Origin: Kutzneria sp. CA-103260
GTDB taxonomy: Bacteria; Actinomycetota; Actinomycetes; Mycobacteriales; Pseudonocardiaceae
DNA length: 64,000 nt
NCBI RefSeq assembly: GCF_018263855.1
Contig: NZ_CP073318.1
Location: 372,001-436,000, forward strand
Direction of reading: 5' to 3'
Positions 1 through 7,559 of this stretch are shown here, piece by piece. The translations under genes were made by a program, and so were the position numbers. The notes beneath the pieces are model-generated. The model was not told the DNA's origin, did not search any database, and worked only from the letters and a program-made list of their open reading frames with translations. Position 1 is the stretch's first letter. Every line of letters begins with the position of its first letter.

Positions 1-463
1 CGACGACGGCCTGGCGGAATTGCTCCAGGACAGCACGGGGACCGGGTGCCTCGCGTGGACCGGGTCCGCCGAGGGGCGTTCGGCGGGCGGTCACCTTGCG
101 GCGGCTGATCTTCCAGCCGTTCGGCCCATGGGTGACGACATCGTCGTAGACGGCGCTGCCGACGGTGCCGCCGGCCATGATGCCGATGCCCTTGGACTGG
201 ACCGCAGCCGTGACCTCGTCGACCGGGGTGATCACGATGTTGGTGACGTGGTGGCCGACCGGGTTGGCCGGGCCCAGGGCGAGCGCGGCGTCGCGGACGG
301 CGGCGGGTCCGTGCAAGGAGCCGAGGCCGAAGTCGGTCACGTCGTAGACGACGTCGGGGGTGAACAGCTCGGCCAGCCGGTCCAACTCGCCGGCGTCGAC
401 CAGGTGGCCGTGTCGGTTGACCAGGTCGGCGATGTCGATCCGGTCCTGCTCGGTCAGCGTCAT
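1..463 (-). CDS. SnoaL-like / NTF2-fold protein (3' end outside window)
   Basis: The minus strand reads open from an ATG at 463 to the window edge (about 154 residues) without a stop. The start MTLTEQDRIDIADLVNRHGH, the segment LAELFTPDVVYDVTDFG and the later NPVGHHVTNIVI are typical of SnoaL-like NTF2-fold proteins: small alpha+beta barrel enzymes (isomerase, dehydratase or hydrolase-like) or ligand-binding proteins. Its RBS region (GGGTGG before the ATG) is good. It is divergent from the TetR gene at 542 and shares its 78-bp promoter region, which holds a perfect inverted repeat, so it is probably that regulator's target. The exact reaction cannot be inferred. Confidence 0.8.
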   Translation of the reverse strand, partial: MTLTEQDRIDIADLVNRHGHLVDAGELDRLAELFTPDVVYDVTDFGLGSLHGPAAVRDAALALGPANPVGHHVTNIVITPVDEVTAAVQSKGIGIMAGGTVGSAVYDDVVTHGPNGWKISRRKVTARRTPLGGPGPREAPGPRAVLEQFRQAVV

Positions 464-490
464 GGGACCACCCTTCGAGGGGTAAGATGA

Positions 491-530
491 GACACAGTCC
501 GGTTAGTTGGGCACGGTAGCGGACTGTGTC
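491..530. promoter_or_regulatory. 11-bp perfect inverted repeat, probable TetR operator
   Basis: GACACAGTCCG (491-501) and CGGACTGTGTC (520-530) are exact reverse complements with an 18-bp spacer. They lie in the divergent promoter between the SnoaL-like gene and the TetR gene. A CCGGTTAG direct repeat (499-506 and 532-539) overlaps it. TetR regulators commonly bind such sites between themselves and their target; binding here is inferred. Confidence 0.6.
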
Positions 531-541
531 CCCGGTTAGCA

Positions 542-1096
542 ATGGCGGTGCCGATGCGGGCCGATGCGCGACGCAACTACGAGCAGCTGCTGGCGCAGGC
601 GCGCATCGCCTTCGCCGAGTCCGGGGCCGACGCCTCGCTGGACGAGATCGCCCGGCGGGCCGGCGTGGCCAGCGGCACCCTGTACCGGCATTTCCCCACC
701 CGCCTGGACCTCATCCAGGCGGTCCTGGCCGAGCAGCTCGCGGAGCTGGCCACCCTCGGCCGCGACCTGCTGACCGCCGACCACGCGTTCGACGCCCTCG
801 CCACCTGGCTGCGCGCCATCCTCACGCACGGCCTCACCTACCGTGGTCTGGCCGCCGCGGTGATGAACTCCGCCCTCGACGAAGAGGTCGCCAACTGGCA
901 CGCCGAGCTGTTCGAGGTCGGTGCCGCACTGCTCGACCGGGCCTGGCAGGCCGGCGCCGTCGTCGCCGTGGACGAGACCGACGTGCTCAAGATGGTGGGG
1001 GCCATCGCCTGGGCCGCCCAAGACGCCCCGGACCGCGCCGCCCAGGCCGACCGCATGCTCACTCTCGTGCTGAACGGACTGCGGCCGCGAACATGA
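542..1096 (+). CDS. TetR/AcrR family transcriptional regulator
   Basis: 184 residues, normal for the family. The N-terminal helix-turn-helix spans about residues 33-52, with the hallmark GVASGTLYRHFPTRLDLI. The remainder is a helical ligand-binding domain of unknown specificity. Start ATG at 542 puts the gene 12 bp after a perfect 11-bp inverted repeat, consistent with autoregulation and control of the divergent SnoaL-like gene. The protein is likely a repressor released by a small ligand. Confidence 0.9.
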   Translation: MAVPMRADARRNYEQLLAQARIAFAESGADASLDEIARRAGVASGTLYRHFPTRLDLIQAVLAEQLAELATLGRDLLTADHAFDALATWLRAILTHGLTYRGLAAAVMNSALDEEVANWHAELFEVGAALLDRAWQAGAVVAVDETDVLKMVGAIAWAAQDAPDRAAQADRMLTLVLNGLRPRT

Positions 1097-1173
1097 GACG
1101 GCAGCTTGTTCGGTGACTCGGCTGATTCGGTGATGTGACGAAGAACTACTGCGGCGCGGCGGCCCGGGCCGCC

Positions 1174-1896
1174 ATGCTGCTGGGCGTGTCGCACGCATTC
1201 GGGGCCGTGGCAGAGGCGTATCACCGGTGGCGGACGGCGATCCCGTACGCCGCGTTCGACTGGATGGTGCCGCAGCCGTGCCGCCGTGTGGTGGAACTCG
1301 GGGCGGGCACGGGAATCCAGACCCGCCGGCTGACGGTGTTCGCGGACGAGGTGCTGGCGGTGGAGCCGGACCCGAAGATGCGGGCGGTGTGCCAGGTCGA
1401 CGGCGCGAAGCTGCTGGTGGGCACGGCCGAGGACATCCCGGTCGAGGACGGCGGGGCGGACCTGGTGGTGGCCCTGGACTCGTGGCACTGGTTCGCCCAG
1501 CCCGAGGCCACGAACGAGGCGGCCCGGGTGCTGCGGCCGGGCGGAACCCTTGCGGTGGCCTGGAATCTGCCGGAGCTGGCCGACGACTGGACCGTCGAGT
1601 TCTGGCGGTCGGTCACGGCGGCCCACGACGAGACCCGCCGCCCGGGCCGGCTGATGCTGGGCGTCGACGCCCCGTTCGCCACGCCCCAGTACCGCGTGAT
1701 GCGCTGGACCTCGCGCCGCTCGGCCGACGACTTCGTCGCCCTGCTCGGCACCTACAGCCAGGTCATCGCCATGGATCCGTTGGAACGCGGGGAATTTCTC
1801 GACCGCCAACGGGAGCTCCTGCCGATCGACCCCGACGGCATGGTCGACGCGCGGTTCACCACGGTCTGCTGGCGCATCGTCCACATGGGAGCCTGA
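1174..1896 (+). CDS. class I SAM-dependent methyltransferase
   Basis: Seen: the SAM-binding motif I RRVVELGAGTGIQTRRL, an acidic end of strand 2 (AVEPDPKMRAVC), GGADLVVALDSWHWFAQPEA and VLRPGGTLAVAWNLPE. This is the UbiE/Methyltransf_11 architecture. The frame opens upstream at GTG 1135, but homology-like sequence begins near SHAFGAVAEAYHRWR, so ATG 1174 (or GTG 1186) is the better start; no clear RBS decides it. Substrate unknown. Three bases separate it from the downstream lipoprotein gene, suggesting one transcript. Confidence 0.85.
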   Translation: MLLGVSHAFGAVAEAYHRWRTAIPYAAFDWMVPQPCRRVVELGAGTGIQTRRLTVFADEVLAVEPDPKMRAVCQVDGAKLLVGTAEDIPVEDGGADLVVALDSWHWFAQPEATNEAARVLRPGGTLAVAWNLPELADDWTVEFWRSVTAAHDETRRPGRLMLGVDAPFATPQYRVMRWTSRRSADDFVALLGTYSQVIAMDPLERGEFLDRQRELLPIDPDGMVDARFTTVCWRIVHMGA

Positions 1897-1899
1897 GCC

Positions 1900-2853
1900 A
1901 TGCGCCGACTGCCATTGCTGGCCTTGGCGCTTTGTGTCCTCACCGGGTGCAGCCTGCTCAACGGCGGCGCGACTGAACCACCGCGCGGCAACGGCGAGAC
2001 GGTGGTTCGCGTCGGCGTCATGCAGGTGATCGACACCGCCCCGTTCTACCTGGCCATGAGCCGGGGCTACTTCCGCGACGAGGGCCTGTCGGTGCAGATC
2101 ACGCCGACCAAGAGCGGCACCGACAGCCTGCCGCTGCTGGCCGGCAACCACATCGACGTCGGCTTCGGCAACTGGGCCACCCTGTTCCAGGCGCAGGCCA
2201 ACGGCACCGGCGACTACCGCGTCCTGGCCGACGGCTCCCAGGGCGGGCCGCACGTGCAGATCGTCGCCACCCGCCCGGATTCCGGCATCCACTCGGCGAA
2301 GGATCTCGCCGGCCGCGTCGTGAGCAGCAACGCCCCCAACGACATTCCGCTGCTGGCGCTGAAGGCCATCCTCAAGGCCGACGGCGTCGACCCGAACAGC
2401 GTCAAGACGCCCATCGTGCACCACGCCGACACCCCGGCTGCCTTGGCCGGCAAGGAAATCGACGCCGCGTTGCAGCTGGAGCCGTTCATCACCATCGCTC
2501 GCAAGCAGATCGGCGCGGTGCCGGTGGTCGACCTCTTCGGTCCCGGTCCGGCGCATGACCTCCCGATCGCCGGCTACTTCGCCCGGTCGAGCTTCGTCCA
2601 ACAGCATCCCGACACCGCTGCCGCGTTCCGCCGGGCGATCGAGCGTGGTGCCGCTGACGCGCGGAACACCGCTGCCGTGCAACAGATCCTGCCGACCTTC
2701 GTGTCCGGTGTGACGGCCGAGCTGGCCAAGGAGGTGGCGATCCCGGTGTTCCCGACGTCGGTGTTCCGGGACCGGCTGCAACGGGTCGCCGACCTGATGC
2801 TGACCTACGGCCAGCTCAAGGCGACGCTGGACGTGGGGCGGCTAGTCCGGTGA
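1900..2853 (+). CDS. ABC transporter substrate-binding lipoprotein (NMT1/SsuA/TauA-like)
   Basis: 317 residues. A lipoprotein signal peptide ends in the lipobox LTGC with the lipidated Cys at residue 17. The mature part has the type II periplasmic-binding fold signature (VGVMQVIDTAPFYLAMSRGYFRDEGL, then an NHIDVGFGNWATLFQAQ segment) typical of nitrate/sulfonate/taurine/pyrimidine-precursor binding proteins. It lies three bases after the methyltransferase gene and has no permease or ATPase gene beside it, so it is an orphan component. Its 3' end overlaps the convergent TetR gene by 38 bp. The ligand is unknown. Confidence 0.85.
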   Translation: MRRLPLLALALCVLTGCSLLNGGATEPPRGNGETVVRVGVMQVIDTAPFYLAMSRGYFRDEGLSVQITPTKSGTDSLPLLAGNHIDVGFGNWATLFQAQANGTGDYRVLADGSQGGPHVQIVATRPDSGIHSAKDLAGRVVSSNAPNDIPLLALKAILKADGVDPNSVKTPIVHHADTPAALAGKEIDAALQLEPFITIARKQIGAVPVVDLFGPGPAHDLPIAGYFARSSFVQQHPDTAAAFRRAIERGAADARNTAAVQQILPTFVSGVTAELAKEVAIPVFPTSVFRDRLQRVADLMLTYGQLKATLDVGRLVR

Positions 2854-3376
2854 CGAGCAGCTGGGCCAGCCGGCGGGCGTCGTAGCGGTCGTCGTCCTCG
2901 GCCCCGACACACAGGTTCCCGACGCCGCGCATCAGCTCGTAGGCCGTGAGATCGCCGTGGATCTCATCGGCCGCCGCCGCCAACAGCTCGCTGCACACGG
3001 GCAGCAGCCGGTCGAGGAAGTATGTGTGCAGCGGCTGGAAGTCCTCGGTGTGCAGCACGCCGGCGAGCCCGTGCTTGGTGACCAGGAAGTCGACGAACAG
3101 GTCGATCCACTGGCTCAGCGCGGCGTGCGGGGAGGCGGCGGAGGCGAGCAGTGCCGGGCCGGCCTCGGCGCAGGCCTCCACCTGGTGCCGGTAGACGGCG
3201 ATGATCAGGTCGGCGCGGGTGGGGAAGTGCCGGTAGATGGTGCCCATGCCGACGCCGGCGGCGGCCGCGATGTCGCGCACCGGCGCGTCCACGCCCGACC
3301 GCACGAACACCTCGGCGGCCGCGTCGAGCAGCGTCTGCTGGTTGCGCTGGGCGTCCGCCCGCTTGGACCTGGTCAC
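2816..3376 (-). CDS. TetR/AcrR family transcriptional regulator
   Basis: 186 residues from GTG 3376. The HTH reads PVRDIAAAAGVGMGTIYRHF. I chose GTG 3376 because GGAAGGG lies about 6 bases upstream. The longer frame would begin at 3409, inside the operator palindrome at 3399-3443. The gene is divergent from the F420-type oxidoreductase at 3472 and very probably represses it through the shared palindrome. The C-terminal domain (a cysteine in SVCSELLAAAADEIHGDL, and LMRGVGNLCVGAEDDDRYD) resembles the SbtR-type family. It overlaps the 3' end of the convergent lipoprotein gene. Confidence 0.9.
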   Translation of the reverse strand: MTRSKRADAQRNQQTLLDAAAEVFVRSGVDAPVRDIAAAAGVGMGTIYRHFPTRADLIIAVYRHQVEACAEAGPALLASAASPHAALSQWIDLFVDFLVTKHGLAGVLHTEDFQPLHTYFLDRLLPVCSELLAAAADEIHGDLTAYELMRGVGNLCVGAEDDDRYDARRLAQLLVTGLAAPRPASP

Positions 3377-3398
3377 CGTGTTCCCTTCCGCGCTTGCT

Positions 3399-3443
3399 AA
3401 ACGGAACATCGCTCCGCTACGTTAGTGGAGCAACGTTCCGCTT
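3399..3443. promoter_or_regulatory. 17-bp inverted repeat, probable TetR operator
   Basis: The arms are AAACGGAACATCGCTCC (3399-3415) and GGAGCAACGTTCCGCTT (3427-3443). They pair with three mismatches around an 11-bp centre. The site lies between the divergent TetR gene and the oxidoreductase gene and overlaps where both promoters should be. Operator assignment is by position and symmetry. Confidence 0.65.
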
Positions 3444-3471
3444 AATTCAGTGTGCCACAGGGAGGCCCCTG

Positions 3472-4323
3472 ATGCCTCGGTTCGGAATCATGACCGCCCC
3501 GCAGCAGGTCGACTACACCGACCTGGCCCGCGTCTGGCGGGAGGCCGACGCCGTGCCGGAGATCGAGCACGCGTGGCTGTTCGACCACCTGATGCCCATC
3601 GCCGGCGATCCCGGCGGCCCGATCCTCGAGGGCTGGACCCTGCTGTCCGCCCTGGCCGCCCAGACCAGCCGGCTGCGGCTGGGCGTGATGGTGACCAGCA
3701 ACCGGTTCCGCCCGCCGGCCGTGCTGGCCAAGATCGCCACCACCGTCGACGTCGTCTCCGGCGGTCGCCTCGACTTCGGCATCGGCGTCGGCTCGCGGCC
3801 CGACCACCCGCTGGCGCGGCGGGAGTACGACGGTCACGGCCTGCCCTACCTCGGCTCCGGCGACGCCGTGGCCGCGCTCGGTGAGTCCCTGACCGTGATT
3901 CGCCGGCTGTGGACCGAGAACGAGCCGTTCGACTTCCACGGCGACCACGTCCGGCTCACCGGCGCGTACGGCAACCCCAAGCCCGTCCAGCGCCCCCATC
4001 CGCCGATCCTCATCGGCGGCCGCTCGTCGGCCACGCTGCGCCTGGTCGCCGAGCACGCCGACCTCTGGAACATCCCCGGCGGCGACATCGAGGACGCCAC
4101 CAAGCGCAGTCGCCTGCTGGACCGCTACTGCGCGGAGATCGGCCGCGACCCGGCCGCCATCACCCGCTCGATCTTCCTGCCCGTCTCCTACGACCGCCCC
4201 GCCGACACCCGGGCGGCGATCAAGGAGGCCGTGGACGCCGGCTTCGACCACATCGTCCTCGGCCTCTCGACGCCCTACCCCGACGCCGTCGCCCGCTGGG
4301 TCGCCGACGAGATCATCGCCTAG
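3472..4323 (+). CDS. LLM-class (F420-dependent) flavin oxidoreductase
   Basis: 283 residues from ATG 3472, which is preceded by GGGAGG at the right distance; the upstream in-frame GTG at 3394 would run through the operator. The sequence shows a luciferase-like TIM barrel: FGIMTAPQQVDY, HAWLFDHLMP, LRLGVMVTSNRFRPPAVLAK, DVVSGGRLDFGIGVGS and the RPHPPILIGG signature of the bacterial luciferase-like/F420 group. It probably reduces or oxidises an organic substrate with F420 or FMN. It is probably controlled by the divergent TetR regulator. The substrate is unknown. Confidence 0.85.
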   Translation: MPRFGIMTAPQQVDYTDLARVWREADAVPEIEHAWLFDHLMPIAGDPGGPILEGWTLLSALAAQTSRLRLGVMVTSNRFRPPAVLAKIATTVDVVSGGRLDFGIGVGSRPDHPLARREYDGHGLPYLGSGDAVAALGESLTVIRRLWTENEPFDFHGDHVRLTGAYGNPKPVQRPHPPILIGGRSSATLRLVAEHADLWNIPGGDIEDATKRSRLLDRYCAEIGRDPAAITRSIFLPVSYDRPADTRAAIKEAVDAGFDHIVLGLSTPYPDAVARWVADEIIA

Positions 4324-4332
4324 GGTCCGTCC

Positions 4333-4755
4333 GTGGACGAAGCCGTGATCGCACCGGAAACCGATGTGCCGCTGGGAGAACTGCGCCAGCTCTACGGCGC
4401 GGTCGGCTGGACCGCCTACACCGAGAACCCGGAGTTGCTGGGCAAAGGCGTGGCCGGATCGTCCTATGTGGTCACGGCGCGGCTCGGCGGCCGGCTCGTC
4501 GGCCTGGCCCGGGCGATGTCCGACGACGCCACCGTTTGCTATCTCCAGGACGTGCTGGTGCATCCGGACGTGCATCGGCGCGGCATCGGCCGGGCCCTCG
4601 TGCGGGCCGTTCTCGACCGCTATCGGACAGTGCGGCAGAAGGTGCTGCTCACCGACGACGAGCCGGCGCAGCGTGCCTTCTACGAAAGCCTTGGCTACGC
4701 GGAGATCCGCGACTTCGGCCCTGGCACGCTGCGCGCCTTCGTCCGCTACGACTAG
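4333..4755 (+). CDS. GNAT family N-acetyltransferase
   Basis: 140 residues from GTG 4333, nine bases after the oxidoreductase, so probably co-transcribed. The acetyl-CoA pyrophosphate-binding motif A is clear: LVHPDVHRRGIGRALV (RRGIGR at 82-87). It is followed by QRAFYESLGY, the usual motif B tyrosine segment. It would transfer an acetyl group from acetyl-CoA to an amine; the substrate is unknown. The end overlaps the convergent methyltransferase by 4 bp. Confidence 0.9.
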   Translation: MDEAVIAPETDVPLGELRQLYGAVGWTAYTENPELLGKGVAGSSYVVTARLGGRLVGLARAMSDDATVCYLQDVLVHPDVHRRGIGRALVRAVLDRYRTVRQKVLLTDDEPAQRAFYESLGYAEIRDFGPGTLRAFVRYD

Positions 4756-5879
4756 AGGGTCGCCCCGCGGCGGATGACGTAGGTGTAGCTCTCCCACTCG
4801 GAGCCGGCCATGTCGTCCGGCACCGCCTCGACGACGTCGGAGCCGCAGTGCGCGAACAGCAGCCGCACCAGCGTGGGGTCGACGCCGAACATCTCCATGC
4901 CACCGTCGTCACGGCCCTGCGCGGGCGGCTCGGCCGGGGACTCTTCCGGGGCGGCCACCGGGGTTTCCGCCGCCGGGGCTGCCACGACGACCGGCGCGGA
5001 CACGACCTCGACCGGCATCCGGACCGAGGTGCCGCCGGCCTCGGCGAACCAGGAGACGGCCTCCTGCACCAGATCCAGCTCCAGGACGTACTGGCCGGGC
5101 TCGTCGGGGGCCGCCGCCGGCACCTGCATCTCGACCGAGGAGCCGGGCGCGAGGTCGTGCGGGATGTCGGTGCGGCCGTCGTTCCACCGCACCGGCTCGC
5201 CGTCGCGCAGCCAGTGGTTGCCCAGCCGGATCAGCTGCCCGGCCGGCCACACCGTGGAGCTGGTGTTGGTGACCTTGGCGTGCACCGCGACCGACTGCCC
5301 GGCGCCCACGGAGCGAGGCGCGCCCAGCGGTTCGATGTGGGCGCGCATCGCGTCGGGGGTGAGCTCGGTCGGCTTGTTGGGCCGCGCCGGCATCTGCAGC
5401 ACCAGCACGCCGCCGGGCTTGGTCACCCGGTGCAGCTCGACCAGGCAGGCCAGCTGCACGGCCGGCGGCGAGTGCTGGATGGAGATCAGGCTGACCACCG
5501 AGTCGAACGACTCGTCGTCGAACGGCAGCCGCTGGCCGTCGTAGGCGGTGAAGGAGACCCGGTCCGGGAACCGGTTGATGCGCACCGCCTCGTCCACCAT
5601 CGACTGCGCGATGTCCACGCCGACAACGGTGTCGACGTGGGCGGCCAGGCCGTTGCTCAGCCGCCCCGCGCCGCAGCCGAAGTCGAGCGCCCGGTCGCCG
5701 AGCGTGAGCCCGGCCGCCTCGGCCAGGTCGCGGACGCGCTGGACCGGGCCGGCCGCGGTGGCCAGGAACTCGTCGGTGTCCCAGCCGCCGTGCCGGCGGG
5801 CCGGGTCGGTGAGCACCGCCCACCGCGGGTCGACGCGCCCGAGGTTCTCCCAGGTCGACTTCAGCCTGTCCAGTGCCAT
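4752..5879 (-). CDS. SAM-dependent methyltransferase with C-terminal beta-sandwich domain
   Basis: 375 residues from ATG 5879; the frame opens a little further upstream at 5912. Residues about 60-160 hold the methyltransferase core (RALDFGCGAGRLSNGL, then VDTVVGVDIAQSMVDEAVR). Residues about 185-285 look like an Ig-like/beta-sandwich module (VTNTSSTVWPAGQLIRLGNH, EPGQYVLELDLVQEAVSWF) of the kind attached to polysaccharide or glycolipid enzymes. A Pro/Ala linker then leads to a short tail. This composite suggests modification of a cell-surface glycan or secondary metabolite. The substrate cannot be told. Confidence 0.8.
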   Translation of the reverse strand: MALDRLKSTWENLGRVDPRWAVLTDPARRHGGWDTDEFLATAAGPVQRVRDLAEAAGLTLGDRALDFGCGAGRLSNGLAAHVDTVVGVDIAQSMVDEAVRINRFPDRVSFTAYDGQRLPFDDESFDSVVSLISIQHSPPAVQLACLVELHRVTKPGGVLVLQMPARPNKPTELTPDAMRAHIEPLGAPRSVGAGQSVAVHAKVTNTSSTVWPAGQLIRLGNHWLRDGEPVRWNDGRTDIPHDLAPGSSVEMQVPAAAPDEPGQYVLELDLVQEAVSWFAEAGGTSVRMPVEVVSAPVVVAAPAAETPVAAPEESPAEPPAQGRDDGGMEMFGVDPTLVRLLFAHCGSDVVEAVPDDMAGSEWESYTYVIRRGATL

Positions 5880-5925
5880 GCCGCAGATGGTATTTCGCGC
5901 CGTCCGCGGCACGGCGTCCGGGCTG

Positions 5926-6447
5926 TCAGCCGGCGGCGCAGTCGTGCGGGTTCACCGACTGCACGGCCATGCCGACCACCTGCCCGTCCCGCACGCCGAA
6001 CACGTACTGGGTGGCCGGGTTCTCCTTGGTCGGCACGGTGTACTGGACGACCGTGTTGTGCGGCGCGGACACCGCGTCCGGGTACGCCGCCAGGATCTCG
6101 TCCGGCGTGGAGCCGACCTTGACGCCCTCCGGGGTGTGCGCGCCCGGGGCCGTGCCCGGCACCGAGTACACGCCGTACTTCGTGGACATGATCAGCACCG
6201 GGCCGGGGGAGTAGGCCCAGTTGTAGCCGCGGCACAGGTCGGTGCCGCCGACCGGGTCGCCGACCTTGCCGGTCGCCTTGGCGTCGGCGACGCTCATGCC
6301 GACGCTGATCGCGCCGTAGCCGTTCGGCCCCAGCACCGAGCTGTCCACCGCCGCGGCCGGCACGGCGTTCACCAGCGCGAACGTCGCGACCCCCAGTGCC
6401 GCCGCGGCGCCGAACGCCGTGGCGGCCCGAACCGGAGTGATGCGCAT
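5926..6447 (-). CDS. secreted protein of unknown function
   Basis: 173 residues. A Sec signal peptide (RITPVRAATAFGAAAALGVATF region, cleavage near AVPAAA-VD) is followed by a compact domain starting YGAISVGMSVADAKATGKVG. The latter resembles the small exported 'GxIxvGMsladA' proteins of actinomycetes, where a repeated motif VGSTPDEILAAYPDA recurs. Two cysteines (in DLCRGYN and near the C-terminus, HDCAAG) could form a disulfide. No enzymatic motif is visible. It lies between the methyltransferase and a 306-bp intergenic region. Confidence 0.75.
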   Translation of the reverse strand: MRITPVRAATAFGAAAALGVATFALVNAVPAAAVDSSVLGPNGYGAISVGMSVADAKATGKVGDPVGGTDLCRGYNWAYSPGPVLIMSTKYGVYSVPGTAPGAHTPEGVKVGSTPDEILAAYPDAVSAPHNTVVQYTVPTKENPATQYVFGVRDGQVVGMAVQSVNPHDCAAG

Positions 6448-6753
6448 GTGCGTGTCCTTTCCGAACTGATCATCCGCTCTTGCCCCGACTCGACGCCGTC
6501 AAGGCAGCCCCGGTTGCACCTCGCGCCACAGAAGTCACGCCTCGCACCGCGCAGCACAGACAGTTCGCCCGCGGCCGGGCAGTCATGAAGGGGCCCTTCC
6601 TGACGTTGAACGAGACGAGTGGCCCCTTGATCTCGGGCACGGACTGATCGTTCGGGGAAACCTGCGTGAACGTGTCGCCGCGCACGTTCTCCCGGGGCCC
6701 GGTCACGGCTAAGATTGGTCTGAACCATTGGACCGATCAGTCGGGGGCCCGAG
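6448..6753. other. intergenic region with GGCCC-rich palindromes and the nagB promoter
   Basis: About 306 bp without a supported gene. It contains the palindrome GAAGGGGCCCTTC at 6587-6599, whose AAGGGGCC is repeated inverted as GGCCCCTT at 6621-6628, and at its right end the DasR-like operator of nagB. A 78-codon minus-strand open frame here (6470-6706) has no credible start region and consists largely of the palindrome. I do not call it a gene. Confidence 0.5.
6714..6729 (+). promoter_or_regulatory. DasR-responsive element (dre)-like operator of nagB
   Basis: ATTGGTCTGAACCATT matches the known dre consensus ACTGGTCTAGACCACT at 12 of 16 positions and keeps both GGTCT/ACC half sites. It ends 24 bp before the nagB start codon. 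In Streptomyces the GntR repressor DasR binds dre sites at nag and chitin-use genes and is released by glucosamine-6-phosphate. The match and the context agree. Confidence 0.75.
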
Positions 6754-7533
6754 ATGGAGATCGTGATCGTGCCGGACGCCGTGGCGCAGGGTGAGCTGGC
6801 CGCCGGCGCCATCGCTGACCTGGTGGGCCGCAAGCCCGACGCGCTGCTGGGCGTGGCCACCGGCTCCACCCCGCTGCCGGTGTACGAGGCGTTGCAGCGG
6901 CGCAAGGCGCAGGGCCTGGACCTGTCGCGGGCGAGGATCTGCCAGCTGGACGAGTACGTGGGCCTGCCGGTGGGGCACCCGGAGTCCTACCGCGAGGTGG
7001 TCCGCCGCGAGGTGCTCGATCGGCTGGGCATCTCGGACGATCGGTTCATGGGACCGGACGGCTCGGCGCAGGACGTGGTGGCGGCCTGCGCGGCGTACGA
7101 GCGGACGCTCAAGGCGGCCGGCGGGGTCGACCTCCAGCTGCTGGGCATCGGCACGGACGGCCACATCGGCTTCAACGAGCCGATCTCCTCCTTCGCCTCG
7201 CGGACCCGGGTCAAGACCCTGACCGAGCAGACCCGTGTGGACAACGCCCGCTTCTTCGACAGCCTGGACGACGTCCCGCAGCACGTGCTGACCCAGGGCA
7301 TCGGCACCATTCTCGAGGCCCGGCACCTGGTCCTGCTGGCCACCGGCGAGTCCAAGGCGGAGGCCGTCGCCCTGGCGGTGGAGGGCCCGCTCGCGGCGAT
7401 CGTCCCGGCCTCGGTGCTCCAACTCCACCCGCACGCCACCGTCATCCTCGACGAGGCGGCCGCCGGCCGGCTCAAACTGGCCGACTACTACCGCTCTACC
7501 TACGCCACCAAGCCCGCCTGGCAAGGAATCTGA
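6754..7533 (+). CDS. nagB: glucosamine-6-phosphate deaminase
   Basis: 259 residues, the usual length. The enzyme converts glucosamine-6-phosphate to fructose-6-phosphate and ammonia in the cytoplasm, the last step of N-acetylglucosamine catabolism. Seen: GVATGSTPLPVYEAL (phosphate loop), QLDEYVGL with the general-base Asp at 66, and the family signature GIGTDGHIGFNEP at 131-143 with Asp135, His137 and Glu142. These align with D72, D141, H143 and E148 of the E. coli enzyme after a six-residue shift. A dre-like operator precedes it, implying DasR control. No nagA lies beside it. Confidence 0.95.
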   Translation: MEIVIVPDAVAQGELAAGAIADLVGRKPDALLGVATGSTPLPVYEALQRRKAQGLDLSRARICQLDEYVGLPVGHPESYREVVRREVLDRLGISDDRFMGPDGSAQDVVAACAAYERTLKAAGGVDLQLLGIGTDGHIGFNEPISSFASRTRVKTLTEQTRVDNARFFDSLDDVPQHVLTQGIGTILEARHLVLLATGESKAEAVALAVEGPLAAIVPASVLQLHPHATVILDEAAAGRLKLADYYRSTYATKPAWQGI

Positions 7534-7559
7534 GCGCGAGGCCCCGCGGACACAAGAGA

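Noticed and set aside
838..2781. A 647-codon minus-strand open frame over the TetR, methyltransferase and lipoprotein genes
   Set aside because: It is antisense to three well-supported genes. In DNA this GC-rich, stops are rare in the opposite frames. The translation is low-complexity with no motif. Similar long antisense frames elsewhere (e.g. 3909-6122, 21759-23417, 51389-54184) were rejected for the same reason.
6470..6706. A 78-codon minus-strand frame between the secreted protein gene and nagB
   Set aside because: It reads through the GAAGGGGCCCTTC palindrome, overlaps the nagB promoter region and has no convincing RBS. Better seen as intergenic repeat sequence.
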